64,000 nt of DNA from Aliarcobacter sp017996075 (GTDB lineage Bacteria; Campylobacterota; Campylobacteria; Campylobacterales; Arcobacteraceae): NCBI RefSeq assembly GCF_051062515.1, contig NZ_JAMXEK010000001.1. One strand, written 5' to 3'. Of the stretch, positions 17,641 to 25,448 are shown one piece after another (the stretch's first letter is position 1; every line of letters begins with the position of its first letter). The position numbers and the translations under genes were made by a program. Under the pieces are notes generated by a model that was given only the letters and a program-made list of their open reading frames with translations, was not told where the DNA came from and searched no databases.

Positions 17641-18237
17641 ATGATAAATGAAAATAGAGTTTTAAATGAAGCAAATTCACTTTTTACACAAAGAAAATTT
17701 GATAAAGCGCTTTTTTTATACTCATTGCTGATTTCAAATTTTCCAAATAATGAAGAATATCCTATATATGCACTTTTATGCGATATTTCAATTGAAGATG
17801 AAAACAAGGCAATAGCTCTGTTTGATTACTTTTTTCTTCTAAAAAAAGATGACCCAAAAGAGGCTATAAGTTACATAAAAAATGTAATAAATGCTTATGA
17901 TGGTGATATTGAAAAGATGATGGATTTGTTAAAAGAATTAAATTTGACAACAGTAAATCAGCTTGATGCTATTAATTATGAGGATTTTCAGCTTTTAATA
18001 AAACAAAGAGGCTCTTTTAAAGTAGCTTTTGAAGATATCATGTTTTCTACAAAAGTAGCTATTGAAAAGAAAGAAGATTTTTATGATTTTGTTACAAAAC
18101 TTATAGATAATGGTTTTAACAATATGGCTTATAACTATCTTGAAGGATTTCAAGACTACTTTTTTCAAGATAAAGAGATAGTTAAACTTTATAAAAGATT
18201 GGAAGAGAAACAAAATGAAACTAAGCATAAACAATAA
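17641..18237 (+). CDS. Helical repeat (TPR-like) protein, function unknown
   Basis: 198 aa, almost wholly alpha-helical. The N-terminal third (ENRVLNEANSLFTQRKFDKALFLYS..) has a TPR-like A/G/Y pattern, and the C-terminus (NGFNNMAYNYLEGFQDYF) looks like another repeat. No signal peptide. It lies between the NFU gene and murE and overlaps the murE start by 23 nt. Homologues next to murE in Campylobacterota are probably known only as hypothetical proteins. No catalytic motif is visible. Confidence 0.75.
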   Translation: MINENRVLNEANSLFTQRKFDKALFLYSLLISNFPNNEEYPIYALLCDISIEDENKAIALFDYFFLLKKDDPKEAISYIKNVINAYDGDIEKMMDLLKELNLTTVNQLDAINYEDFQLLIKQRGSFKVAFEDIMFSTKVAIEKKEDFYDFVTKLIDNGFNNMAYNYLEGFQDYFFQDKEIVKLYKRLEEKQNETKHKQ

Positions 18238-19501
18238 AATATTTACAGATAATACAAATGAGTTAGAAAAAGATACTATTTTTGTAGTATCAAAGCAAAA
18301 TGAAAAGTTTAAAGATATAGCAATAAATGGTGGTTTTGAACTATTAAATTCTAGTGAGTTAAAAAACTATTTAGATATGAGTTCTATAAAAATTATTGGA
18401 GTTACAGGTACAAATGGTAAAACAACAACAGCTTCAACTATATATAAGATTCTTTTAAATTTGGGATATAAAGTAGCTCTGCAAGGTACAAGAGGATTTT
18501 TTATAAATGAGCTTTGTGTTGAAGATTATTCACTAACAACTCCAGTTCAACTTGGAAATTTTATAAATATTCAAAAAGCTATACAAAACTCATGTCAATA
18601 TTTTGTAATGGAAGTAAGCTCGCATGCAATTGAACAAAATAGAATTGAAGGTTTAGATTTTGCTTTAAAAATTCATACAAATATTACAAGAGATCATCTT
18701 GATTATCATAAAACTATTGAGGAGTATATAAGAGTAAAAAATCTATTTTTGAGTGATGAAAGCAAAAAATTAATAAATATAGATGATAAAGTTGTTAAAT
18801 TTAACCCAATAAATGCATTTACTTATTCATTAGAAAATAGCTCAAACTTTAAAGTTCTAAAATATGAGTTAAAAGATAGCATGAATGTAGAGTTTTTATA
18901 TGAAAATAAAAACTCTAAATTCTCTACAAATATGATGGGAATTTTTAATATTTATAATCTAATAGCTTCAATAGCAGCAGTTCATATTACTACAAATGAA
19001 AAACTAGAAAATATTTGTAAAGTTGTAGAGAATTTTAATTCAATAAGTGGAAGAATGGAAGTTGTTTCAACAAAACCTCTTGTAATAGTAGATTTTGCCC
19101 ATACTCCAGATGGTATGGATGAAGTTTTAAAAAGTTTCCCAAATAAAGAGATAATTTCTGTTTTTGGAGCAGGTGGGAATAGAGATTCTTTGAAACGACC
19201 ACTTATGGGAGAAGTTGCAAGTAAATATTCAAAGCATATAGTTGTAACTAGTGATAATCCAAGGTTTGAAGAACCAAAAGAAATAATTAAAGATATTTTA
19301 AATGGAATAAATGACAAATCAAATGTTATAGTAATTGAAGATAGAAAAGAGGCTTTGAAAAAAGCTATAAATTTGGCAAATGATAAAAGTGTTGTTCTAA
19401 TTCTTGGAAAAGGTGATGAATCAGCACAAATAATTGGGGATAAAAAGTTTGAGTTTAGTGATAAAGATGAGGTCTTGAAGATTTTAGAAGCTAGACTTTA
19501 G
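18215..19501 (+). CDS. murE: UDP-N-acetylmuramoyl-tripeptide (mDAP) ligase
   Basis: 428 aa, short for MurE (about 490 in E. coli) because the N-terminal UDP-binding domain is reduced. Mur-ligase ATP loop GVTGTNGKTTTAS (about 62-74), TTPVQLG, HTNITRDHLDYH, GAGGNRDSLKRPLMG, and the diaminopimelate-specific DNPR in TSDNPRFEEP. It adds meso-diaminopimelate to UDP-MurNAc-L-Ala-D-Glu in the cytoplasm. The ATG inside the preceding gene has GGAAGAG upstream. Confidence 0.93.
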   Translation: MKLSINNKIFTDNTNELEKDTIFVVSKQNEKFKDIAINGGFELLNSSELKNYLDMSSIKIIGVTGTNGKTTTASTIYKILLNLGYKVALQGTRGFFINELCVEDYSLTTPVQLGNFINIQKAIQNSCQYFVMEVSSHAIEQNRIEGLDFALKIHTNITRDHLDYHKTIEEYIRVKNLFLSDESKKLINIDDKVVKFNPINAFTYSLENSSNFKVLKYELKDSMNVEFLYENKNSKFSTNMMGIFNIYNLIASIAAVHITTNEKLENICKVVENFNSISGRMEVVSTKPLVIVDFAHTPDGMDEVLKSFPNKEIISVFGAGGNRDSLKRPLMGEVASKYSKHIVVTSDNPRFEEPKEIIKDILNGINDKSNVIVIEDRKEALKKAINLANDKSVVLILGKGDESAQIIGDKKFEFSDKDEVLKILEARL

Positions 19502-19605
19502 TTCTAGCTTTATATCAAATTTTTTTAATATTTTCTACATAAAAATTTTCTTATAGTCACAAAGATACTTTTTTAAAAATTAAACAAATCTTAATAAATT
19601 TTAGC

Positions 19606-19760
19606 TATAATCGCAGTTCTATTTTTCAAATTTTGAAACTTAGTACCTCACATGTATCAATCCTTGCTCGGGTTGTGTTAGCTTGAAAACTAGCATTAAG
19701 GGATACAGAGGCTAAACCCTAGAAAAAAATAAAAACAAACATAATTCAAGGAGAATTAAC
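19606..19760 (+). promoter_or_regulatory. rpsB promoter and structured 5' leader
   Basis: TATAAT at 19606-19611 gives a leader of about 140 nt before rpsB. It contains a 7-bp palindrome (19624-19638) and a longer fold in which GGGT..TTAGC (about 19670-19682) can pair with GCTAA..ACCC (about 19711-19719). Long structured rpsB leaders are autoregulatory in other bacteria. S2 binding here is inferred only. Confidence 0.45.
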
Positions 19761-20558
19761 ATGGTTACAATGAAAGACCTATTAGAGTGTGGTGTACACT
19801 TCGGACACCAAACAAGAAGATGGAATCCAAAAATGAAAAAATTCATTTTCGGTGTTAGAAAAAATATCTACATTATAGATTTACAAAAAACATTAAGATA
19901 CTTTAGATATACATATAATGTTGTAAGAGATAGAGCTGCTGAAGGTCAAACAATGATTTTCGTTGGTACTAAAAAACAAGCTAGTGAAACTATTAAAAAA
20001 GCTGCACAAGATTGTGGAATGCCATATGTAAATCACAGATGGTTAGGTGGAATGCTTACAAACTTTGGAACAATCAAAAAATCAATTAGAAAATTAGAAA
20101 TTATTAAAAAAATGAGAGAAGAGGGGCAATTAGACCTTTTAACTAAAAAAGAAGCTTTAATGCTTTCAAGAAAAGAAGAAAAACTAGAGCTATACCTTGG
20201 TGGAATTAAAGATATGCACAAACTTCCAGATATGATGTTTGTTCTTGATGCAGTTAAAGAAAAAATTGCTATTGCAGAAGCTAGAAGATTAGGAATTACA
20301 GTTGTTGCTCCACTTGATACAAACTGTGACCCAGATGTTGTAGATTTACCAATTCCAGGAAATGATGATGCTATTAGAAGTATTCACTTATTTTGTAATG
20401 AAATGGCAGCAGCTATGAACGAAGGAAAAGCTGTATTAGCTGAAAGTGGTGTTGAAACTTCAGGTGAGCCTATTTCTCAAGCAGAGCAAGATGAGCTTAT
20501 AGCTGAAGCAGTTGCAGAAGGTGGAGAAATTAACTTTGGTGAAGGAGAAGAAGCATAA
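19761..20558 (+). CDS. rpsB: 30S ribosomal protein S2
   Basis: 265 aa with the S2 signatures LLECGVHFGHQTRRWNPKM near the start, FVGTKKQA, YVNHRWLGGMLTNF and PLDTNCDP. Acidic C-terminal tail. AAGGAG precedes the ATG. It overlaps tsf by one base (TAATG), the conserved rpsB-tsf operon. Confidence 0.98.
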   Translation: MVTMKDLLECGVHFGHQTRRWNPKMKKFIFGVRKNIYIIDLQKTLRYFRYTYNVVRDRAAEGQTMIFVGTKKQASETIKKAAQDCGMPYVNHRWLGGMLTNFGTIKKSIRKLEIIKKMREEGQLDLLTKKEALMLSRKEEKLELYLGGIKDMHKLPDMMFVLDAVKEKIAIAEARRLGITVVAPLDTNCDPDVVDLPIPGNDDAIRSIHLFCNEMAAAMNEGKAVLAESGVETSGEPISQAEQDELIAEAVAEGGEINFGEGEEA

Positions 20559-21601
20559 TGGCAGCAACTCCACAATTAATCAAAGAGTTAAGAGAGCTAA
20601 CTGGTGCTGGAATGATGGATTGTAAAAATGCATTAAATGAAACTGGTGGAGATTTAGAAAAAGCTGTTCAAGCACTTAGAGAAGCTGGGCTTGGAAAAGC
20701 TGCAAAAAAAGCTGGAAATGTTGCTGCTGAAGGTTTAATTGCTATTGAAGTAAATAGTGATAAAACAAAAGCAGTAATTTTAGAATTAAATTCTCAAACA
20801 GATTTTGTTGCAAAAAATGAAAATTTTATTAACATTACAAAAGAGATTACAGCTCATGCATTTTCAAATAATATAAATGATGCTCTTACTCTTAATAGTT
20901 CAACTATAAATGGTAAAGATTTCCCAACATATTTAGCAGAAAAAATTGCAACTATTGGTGAAAATTTAGTTGCTAGAAAGTTACAAAGTGTTGAAGGTCA
21001 AGTTGTTAATGGTTATGTTCACGTAAATGGAAGAACAGGAGTTATTCTAGCAGCTTCTTGTGATGCTGGTGTAAAAGATAAAGCATCGGCATTATTAAGA
21101 AATATTGCAATGCATGCAAGTGCTATGAAACCAACAGTTATTTCATACAAAGATTTAGATCCAGCTTTTGTTGAATCTGAAAATAGAGCAATAAGAGCTG
21201 AAATTGAAGCTGAAAATGAAGAGTTAGTAAGATTAAAAAAACCTCTTAAAAAAATTCCAGATTTTGTTTCTAAATCTCAATTAACAGATGAAGCAATTGC
21301 AGCAGCAAAAGCTAGATTTGAAGATGAATTAAGAGCAGCTGGTAAACCTGAAAAAATTTGGGCAAATATTATTCCTGGACAAATTGAGAGATTTATCACT
21401 GATAATACTCAATTAGATGGAAGATTTGCACTTTTATCTCAAGCTTATGTAATGAATGATAAACAAACTGTTGAGCAAGCAATTGCAGAAGTTGACGCAT
21501 CAATTAAAATTACTGGTTATATTAGATTTGAGCTAGGTGAAGGAATTGAGAAAAAAGAAGAAGATTTTGCAGCTGAAGTTGCAAAACAAATGGGTAAATA
21601 A
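20558..21601 (+). CDS. tsf: Elongation factor Ts
   Basis: 347 aa. N-terminal UBA-like segment (LIKELRELTGAGMMDCKNAL), then the TDFVAKNE EF-Tu contact motif (about 84-91) and two core repeats. Catalyses GDP release from EF-Tu. Coupled to rpsB by TAATG. Length is normal for Campylobacterota. Confidence 0.97.
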   Translation: MAATPQLIKELRELTGAGMMDCKNALNETGGDLEKAVQALREAGLGKAAKKAGNVAAEGLIAIEVNSDKTKAVILELNSQTDFVAKNENFINITKEITAHAFSNNINDALTLNSSTINGKDFPTYLAEKIATIGENLVARKLQSVEGQVVNGYVHVNGRTGVILAASCDAGVKDKASALLRNIAMHASAMKPTVISYKDLDPAFVESENRAIRAEIEAENEELVRLKKPLKKIPDFVSKSQLTDEAIAAAKARFEDELRAAGKPEKIWANIIPGQIERFITDNTQLDGRFALLSQAYVMNDKQTVEQAIAEVDASIKITGYIRFELGEGIEKKEEDFAAEVAKQMGK

Positions 21602-21638
21602 TAAATAGTTTTAAAAAACTATTATAAAAGGATATGCA

Positions 21639-22319
21639 ATGAGTGAAAAAAATAATAATAAACCACTCCTTGCATCCATACTTCTTGAAGCAAAAAATCT
21701 ATCTCATAATTTTGACTACGAACTTTTTAAAAATATCAACCTTGTTTTAGAAAAAAAAGAGTCAATAGCTATTATTGGAACTAGTGGAAGTGGAAAATCA
21801 ACTCTTTTAAATATTTTATCTTCACTTTTAAAACCAACAAATGGAAATGTTGTTTTTCAAAGTAAAGATTTATACTCTTTAAAACAAAATGAATTATTAA
21901 AAATTAGAAGAGATGATTTTGGAATTGTATTTCAAGCTCACTATTTATTTCGTGGATTTAGTGCTTTGGAAAACCTAAATATTGCTACTCTTTTAAGTCA
22001 TCAAGATATTGATTATAAGCTTTTAGATGATTTAAATATTTCACACGTCCTAAATCAAGGGGTAGGTGAGCTAAGTGGTGGACAACAACAAAGATTGTCA
22101 ATTGCTAGAATTCTTATGAAAAAACCAAAAATAATTTTTGCAGATGAGCCAACAGGAAATTTAGATAAAGATACTGCAAATGTAGTTATGAATACTCTTT
22201 TTAATTATATAAAAGAGAATGATGCTGGACTTATTTTGGTAACCCATGAAGAGGATTTAGCTTTTAGATGTGATAAAGTTTTTAAGCTTGAAGAGCTAAA
22301 CTTAAAGGAGATAAAATAG
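21639..22319 (+). CDS. ABC transporter ATPase, LolD/FtsE-like
   Basis: 226 aa with Walker A IGTSGSGKSTLLN (about 46-58), Q-loop FGIVFQAHYLF, signature LSGGQQQRLSIARIL and Walker B IIFADEPTGNLD, and H-loop LVTHEED. It groups by eye with LolD/MacB-type ATPases (lipoprotein release or lipid/peptide extrusion). No permease is adjacent, so it must pair with a distant LolC/E-type protein. It ends in TAGTG, sharing a base with the next start. Confidence 0.8.
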   Translation: MSEKNNNKPLLASILLEAKNLSHNFDYELFKNINLVLEKKESIAIIGTSGSGKSTLLNILSSLLKPTNGNVVFQSKDLYSLKQNELLKIRRDDFGIVFQAHYLFRGFSALENLNIATLLSHQDIDYKLLDDLNISHVLNQGVGELSGGQQQRLSIARILMKKPKIIFADEPTGNLDKDTANVVMNTLFNYIKENDAGLILVTHEEDLAFRCDKVFKLEELNLKEIK

Positions 22320-23128
22320 TGCAAATCCTTCTTATTTGCGATACAGCAATAATTGAACATATATTTATACTTGTTTGTAAAAGAATTAAAGTTGATTTAA
22401 TAGTTCAAAAAACAACTAGCGTTAATAAAAAATATGATTTAATAATTGTTGATCAGCCTTTTATTGATAATAAATTTAATAAAATAAAGACATTAACAGC
22501 TAGATTGGGAGCAATTAGTTCAGAAGAGTTAAGTTTTGAAAAACAAAGAGATTTTTTGATTCCAAGACCATTTCTTCCTACAAAATTAGAAGCAATATTA
22601 AAAGAGCAAATAGAACTTACGGCACATGAAATAAAAGATAATAAGAGTTTATCAAAATTTATTTCTACAGAAGAGGAAGATTTTGTTCTTCCTGTAGTTG
22701 ATTTTATAAATGATAGTTTAGATGATAGTGAAGATTTTGATAACTACGATGATTTGAGTTTTGTCGATGATATGGTTGACGATATGGTAGATGAAAATGA
22801 AGATGAGAGTATTATTAGCTTAAGCGCCTTACAAAAAGGTGGAGTTTTAGATAACCTTGAATTAAATAAAATTAATACTATTTTAAAAGATGATAAAAAA
22901 CAGATAAATGACGAAGCTGATTGGAAAGATATAAGTGAAATTATAGATGAAGCTTTAGATGAAGTTAAAGATTATGAATTCTCTTTGGATAACAACAAAT
23001 ATCATTTAGTTTTAAATAGATTTAAAATTGATGAGCTAAAACCGCTTCTTACAAAACTTGATCAAAATCTAATTGACAGGTTAGCAAGTGGTGAATCTGT
23101 TGATATAAATATATCGATAAAGGAATAA
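22319..23128 (+). CDS. ChePep-like acidic protein with receiver-like N-terminus
   Basis: 269 aa starting with GTG behind AAAGGAG. Residues 1-95 look like a degenerate response-regulator fold (KYDLIIVDQPFID, LIPRPFLPTKLEAIL). A long Asp/Glu-rich stretch follows (about 120-215), and then a conserved tail (LVLNRFKIDELKPLLTKLDQNL). This order, and the position immediately before gmk, match ChePep (HP0322), the flagellar-pole chemotaxis regulator of Helicobacter, and its Campylobacter relatives. The acidic region is shorter and less Glu-rich here. The assignment rests on layout and synteny, not on a search. Confidence 0.7.
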   Translation: MQILLICDTAIIEHIFILVCKRIKVDLIVQKTTSVNKKYDLIIVDQPFIDNKFNKIKTLTARLGAISSEELSFEKQRDFLIPRPFLPTKLEAILKEQIELTAHEIKDNKSLSKFISTEEEDFVLPVVDFINDSLDDSEDFDNYDDLSFVDDMVDDMVDENEDESIISLSALQKGGVLDNLELNKINTILKDDKKQINDEADWKDISEIIDEALDEVKDYEFSLDNNKYHLVLNRFKIDELKPLLTKLDQNLIDRLASGESVDINISIKE

Positions 23129-23129
23129 G

Positions 23130-23753
23130 ATGATAAAAGAGTTAAAAGGTGCAATTTTAGTTATTTCAGGACCTAGTGGATGTGGAAAATCTACACTTTT
23201 AAAAGAGATATATAAAAGTATACCAAACTACTATTTTTCTATTTCAACAACTACAAGAGCCTTAAGAGGTGAAGAAGAAGATGGAGTCGATTATAATTTT
23301 GTAAGTCAAGAAGAGTTTGAAAAAGATATAAAAGATGATAAATTTTTGGAGTATGCAAAAGTTCATAATAACTATTATGGAACTATGTTACAACCAATTA
23401 TAAAAGCTTTAAATGATGGAAAACTTGTAATTTTTGATATAGATGTTCAAGGACACAAAATTTTAAGAAAAAAATTAGGCAACTTAATAACTTCTGTTTT
23501 TATAACAACTCCAAGTTTAAAAATATTAGAACAAAGATTAATAGCTAGAGATACAGATACAACTGAGATGATTCAAAAAAGAGTTGAAAATGCTAAGATT
23601 GAGATTGAATCATTTACTGATTATGACTATTTAATTGTAAATGATAATATTCACAAAGCTATTAAAGAGATTTTAGCTATTGCAAATATAGCAAGAGCAA
23701 AAACAAAGATTTTTGATAAAAAAAGTATAGTTGAAAACTGGTTAAACAGTTAA
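23130..23753 (+). CDS. gmk: Guanylate kinase
   Basis: 207 aa. P-loop ISGPSGCGKSTLLKE (about 12-26), GMP-binding STTTRALRGEEEDGVDY, and IDVQGHK. Phosphorylates GMP to GDP. It is two bases after the acidic-protein gene. Its stop codon is shared with the convergent phosphodiesterase gene through TTAA. Confidence 0.96.
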   Translation: MIKELKGAILVISGPSGCGKSTLLKEIYKSIPNYYFSISTTTRALRGEEEDGVDYNFVSQEEFEKDIKDDKFLEYAKVHNNYYGTMLQPIIKALNDGKLVIFDIDVQGHKILRKKLGNLITSVFITTPSLKILEQRLIARDTDTTEMIQKRVENAKIEIESFTDYDYLIVNDNIHKAIKEILAIANIARAKTKIFDKKSIVENWLNS

Positions 23754-25366
23754 ATTATATCTTCAAATTTCAAAGGTTTATCAAAAAAGTATCCTTGAGA
23801 ATAGTCTATATTCAACTCTTTTACTTTATTGTAAATATCTTCATTTGCTACAAATTCTGCAACAGTTTTGATATTAAACTCTTTAGCAATATTTGATATT
23901 GTTTTTACAATTATCTCTAAATCTTTTGATTGGTGAATATTTTTTATTAAAGAGCCATCTATTTTGATAAAATCTATATCCAATCTTGATAAAAGGTGAA
24001 AGTTTGAGTATCCGCTACCAAAGTCATCAATTCCAACTTTACACCCATATCTTGAAACATTATCTATAAAAACATCAACTAAATCAAAATCAGATATCTC
24101 TTCACTTTCTAGTATCTCAAACTCAATATTTGAAGCATAATCTATATTTTCATCTAGAAAGTTATATATATGTTTTGTAGTTTTTTCATTTAAAATATCA
24201 TCATAAGATATATTTATAGATACTCTTTTATTTTTATTTTTAATAAGTTTTAATGAGTCCTCTAAAATAACTTTCATAATATTTGCATAAAGTTTTGTTT
24301 TTTTTGCAATGTGTAAAAAACTATATGGGCTAAATTCTGTACCATCATGATCTATGTATCTAATGAGTGCTTCATATTTAATAATATCTTTTGTTTGAGT
24401 ATCAACAATTGGTTGAAAATATGCTTTTAGTAAGTTATCTTTAAAACCTTGTTTTAGTTGCTTTATCCATTTTATATTCTGTTCAAAAGAGATATGGATA
24501 TTGTAAGAATCATCATAAATCATAATCTTTTGAAAAGTTTTTCTAGCATAAGATATAATTCTTTTTGTATATTTATAAGCTTGTGAACCATCACCTTCGG
24601 CTATTCCTATAGTAATATTTACATCTATTTCATTATCATCTATTAAAAATGGTTCATTTTCTATTTTTTCTAAAAAATCCTTACAGGTATCAAAAAAATC
24701 TTTTGTATCCATTTTATTTTTTGGAATTACTGCAAATTTATCTGATTCTATTCTATATAGTGAGTAGTTATTTCCATCAAAATAGTTTCTCATTTTTGAA
24801 GCAAGCTCTTTTAATATTCTATCACCAATAATTTCACCAAAAAGGTCATTCGTAGCAATAAATTCATCAATATCAATTAAAGCCATAAGTTCACTATTAG
24901 AGATTTTTAAATCTTTTTTTAATTTATTTCTATTTGAAAGGTTTGTTAAGCTATCTAAATACAAATCTTTTAGCTCATGATAATTTAATGATTGTGACAT
25001 AGCTTGAAGTAGTTTTGAAACATCAACGGGTTTTAAAACATATTTATCAACTCCAATATCAATTGCTTCTAGTAGGTACTCTTTGTTTGAAAAAGCTGTT
25101 GTTACAATGATTGGAACATTTTTATTTATATCTTTAATTTTTTTAATCATCTCTAAACCATTTAAAATTGGCATATTTATATCGGAGATAATTAAATCAA
25201 TATCACTATCATGTTTTAAAAAGAGATCGTAACCTTCTTGACCATTTGTTGCAATATATTGATTTTTTGTAAATGATTGTAAAATAGAAGATGTAACTTC
25301 TCTTAAATCTTTTTCATCTTCAACATACAGCACTGTAATATTTTTAAGATTTGATATATCGTTCAT
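23750..25366 (-). CDS. Response regulator with degenerate GGDEF and intact EAL (c-di-GMP phosphodiesterase)
   Basis: 538 aa from the ATG at 25366 (MNDISNLKNITVLYVEDEKD). A longer frame to 25402 runs through the promoter. Receiver domain with Asp in DLIISDINMPILNG (about 54) and VLKPVDVSK. The GGDEF domain has ESDKF in place of GGDEF, so cyclase activity is doubtful. The EAL domain keeps KYEALIRYID, DDFGSGYSNF, DFIKIDG and TVAEFV, so hydrolysis of c-di-GMP is likely. It is convergent with gmk and divergent from ccoI. Confidence 0.85.
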   Translation of the reverse strand: MNDISNLKNITVLYVEDEKDLREVTSSILQSFTKNQYIATNGQEGYDLFLKHDSDIDLIISDINMPILNGLEMIKKIKDINKNVPIIVTTAFSNKEYLLEAIDIGVDKYVLKPVDVSKLLQAMSQSLNYHELKDLYLDSLTNLSNRNKLKKDLKISNSELMALIDIDEFIATNDLFGEIIGDRILKELASKMRNYFDGNNYSLYRIESDKFAVIPKNKMDTKDFFDTCKDFLEKIENEPFLIDDNEIDVNITIGIAEGDGSQAYKYTKRIISYARKTFQKIMIYDDSYNIHISFEQNIKWIKQLKQGFKDNLLKAYFQPIVDTQTKDIIKYEALIRYIDHDGTEFSPYSFLHIAKKTKLYANIMKVILEDSLKLIKNKNKRVSINISYDDILNEKTTKHIYNFLDENIDYASNIEFEILESEEISDFDLVDVFIDNVSRYGCKVGIDDFGSGYSNFHLLSRLDIDFIKIDGSLIKNIHQSKDLEIIVKTISNIAKEFNIKTVAEFVANEDIYNKVKELNIDYSQGYFFDKPLKFEDII

Positions 25367-25448
25367 TAAACCACTCTTTGAAATTAATAAGATATAATAC
25401 ACAAAAATCTTAATATAAAGTTTAATTTTAGAAAAAGGGGATGTTTTT

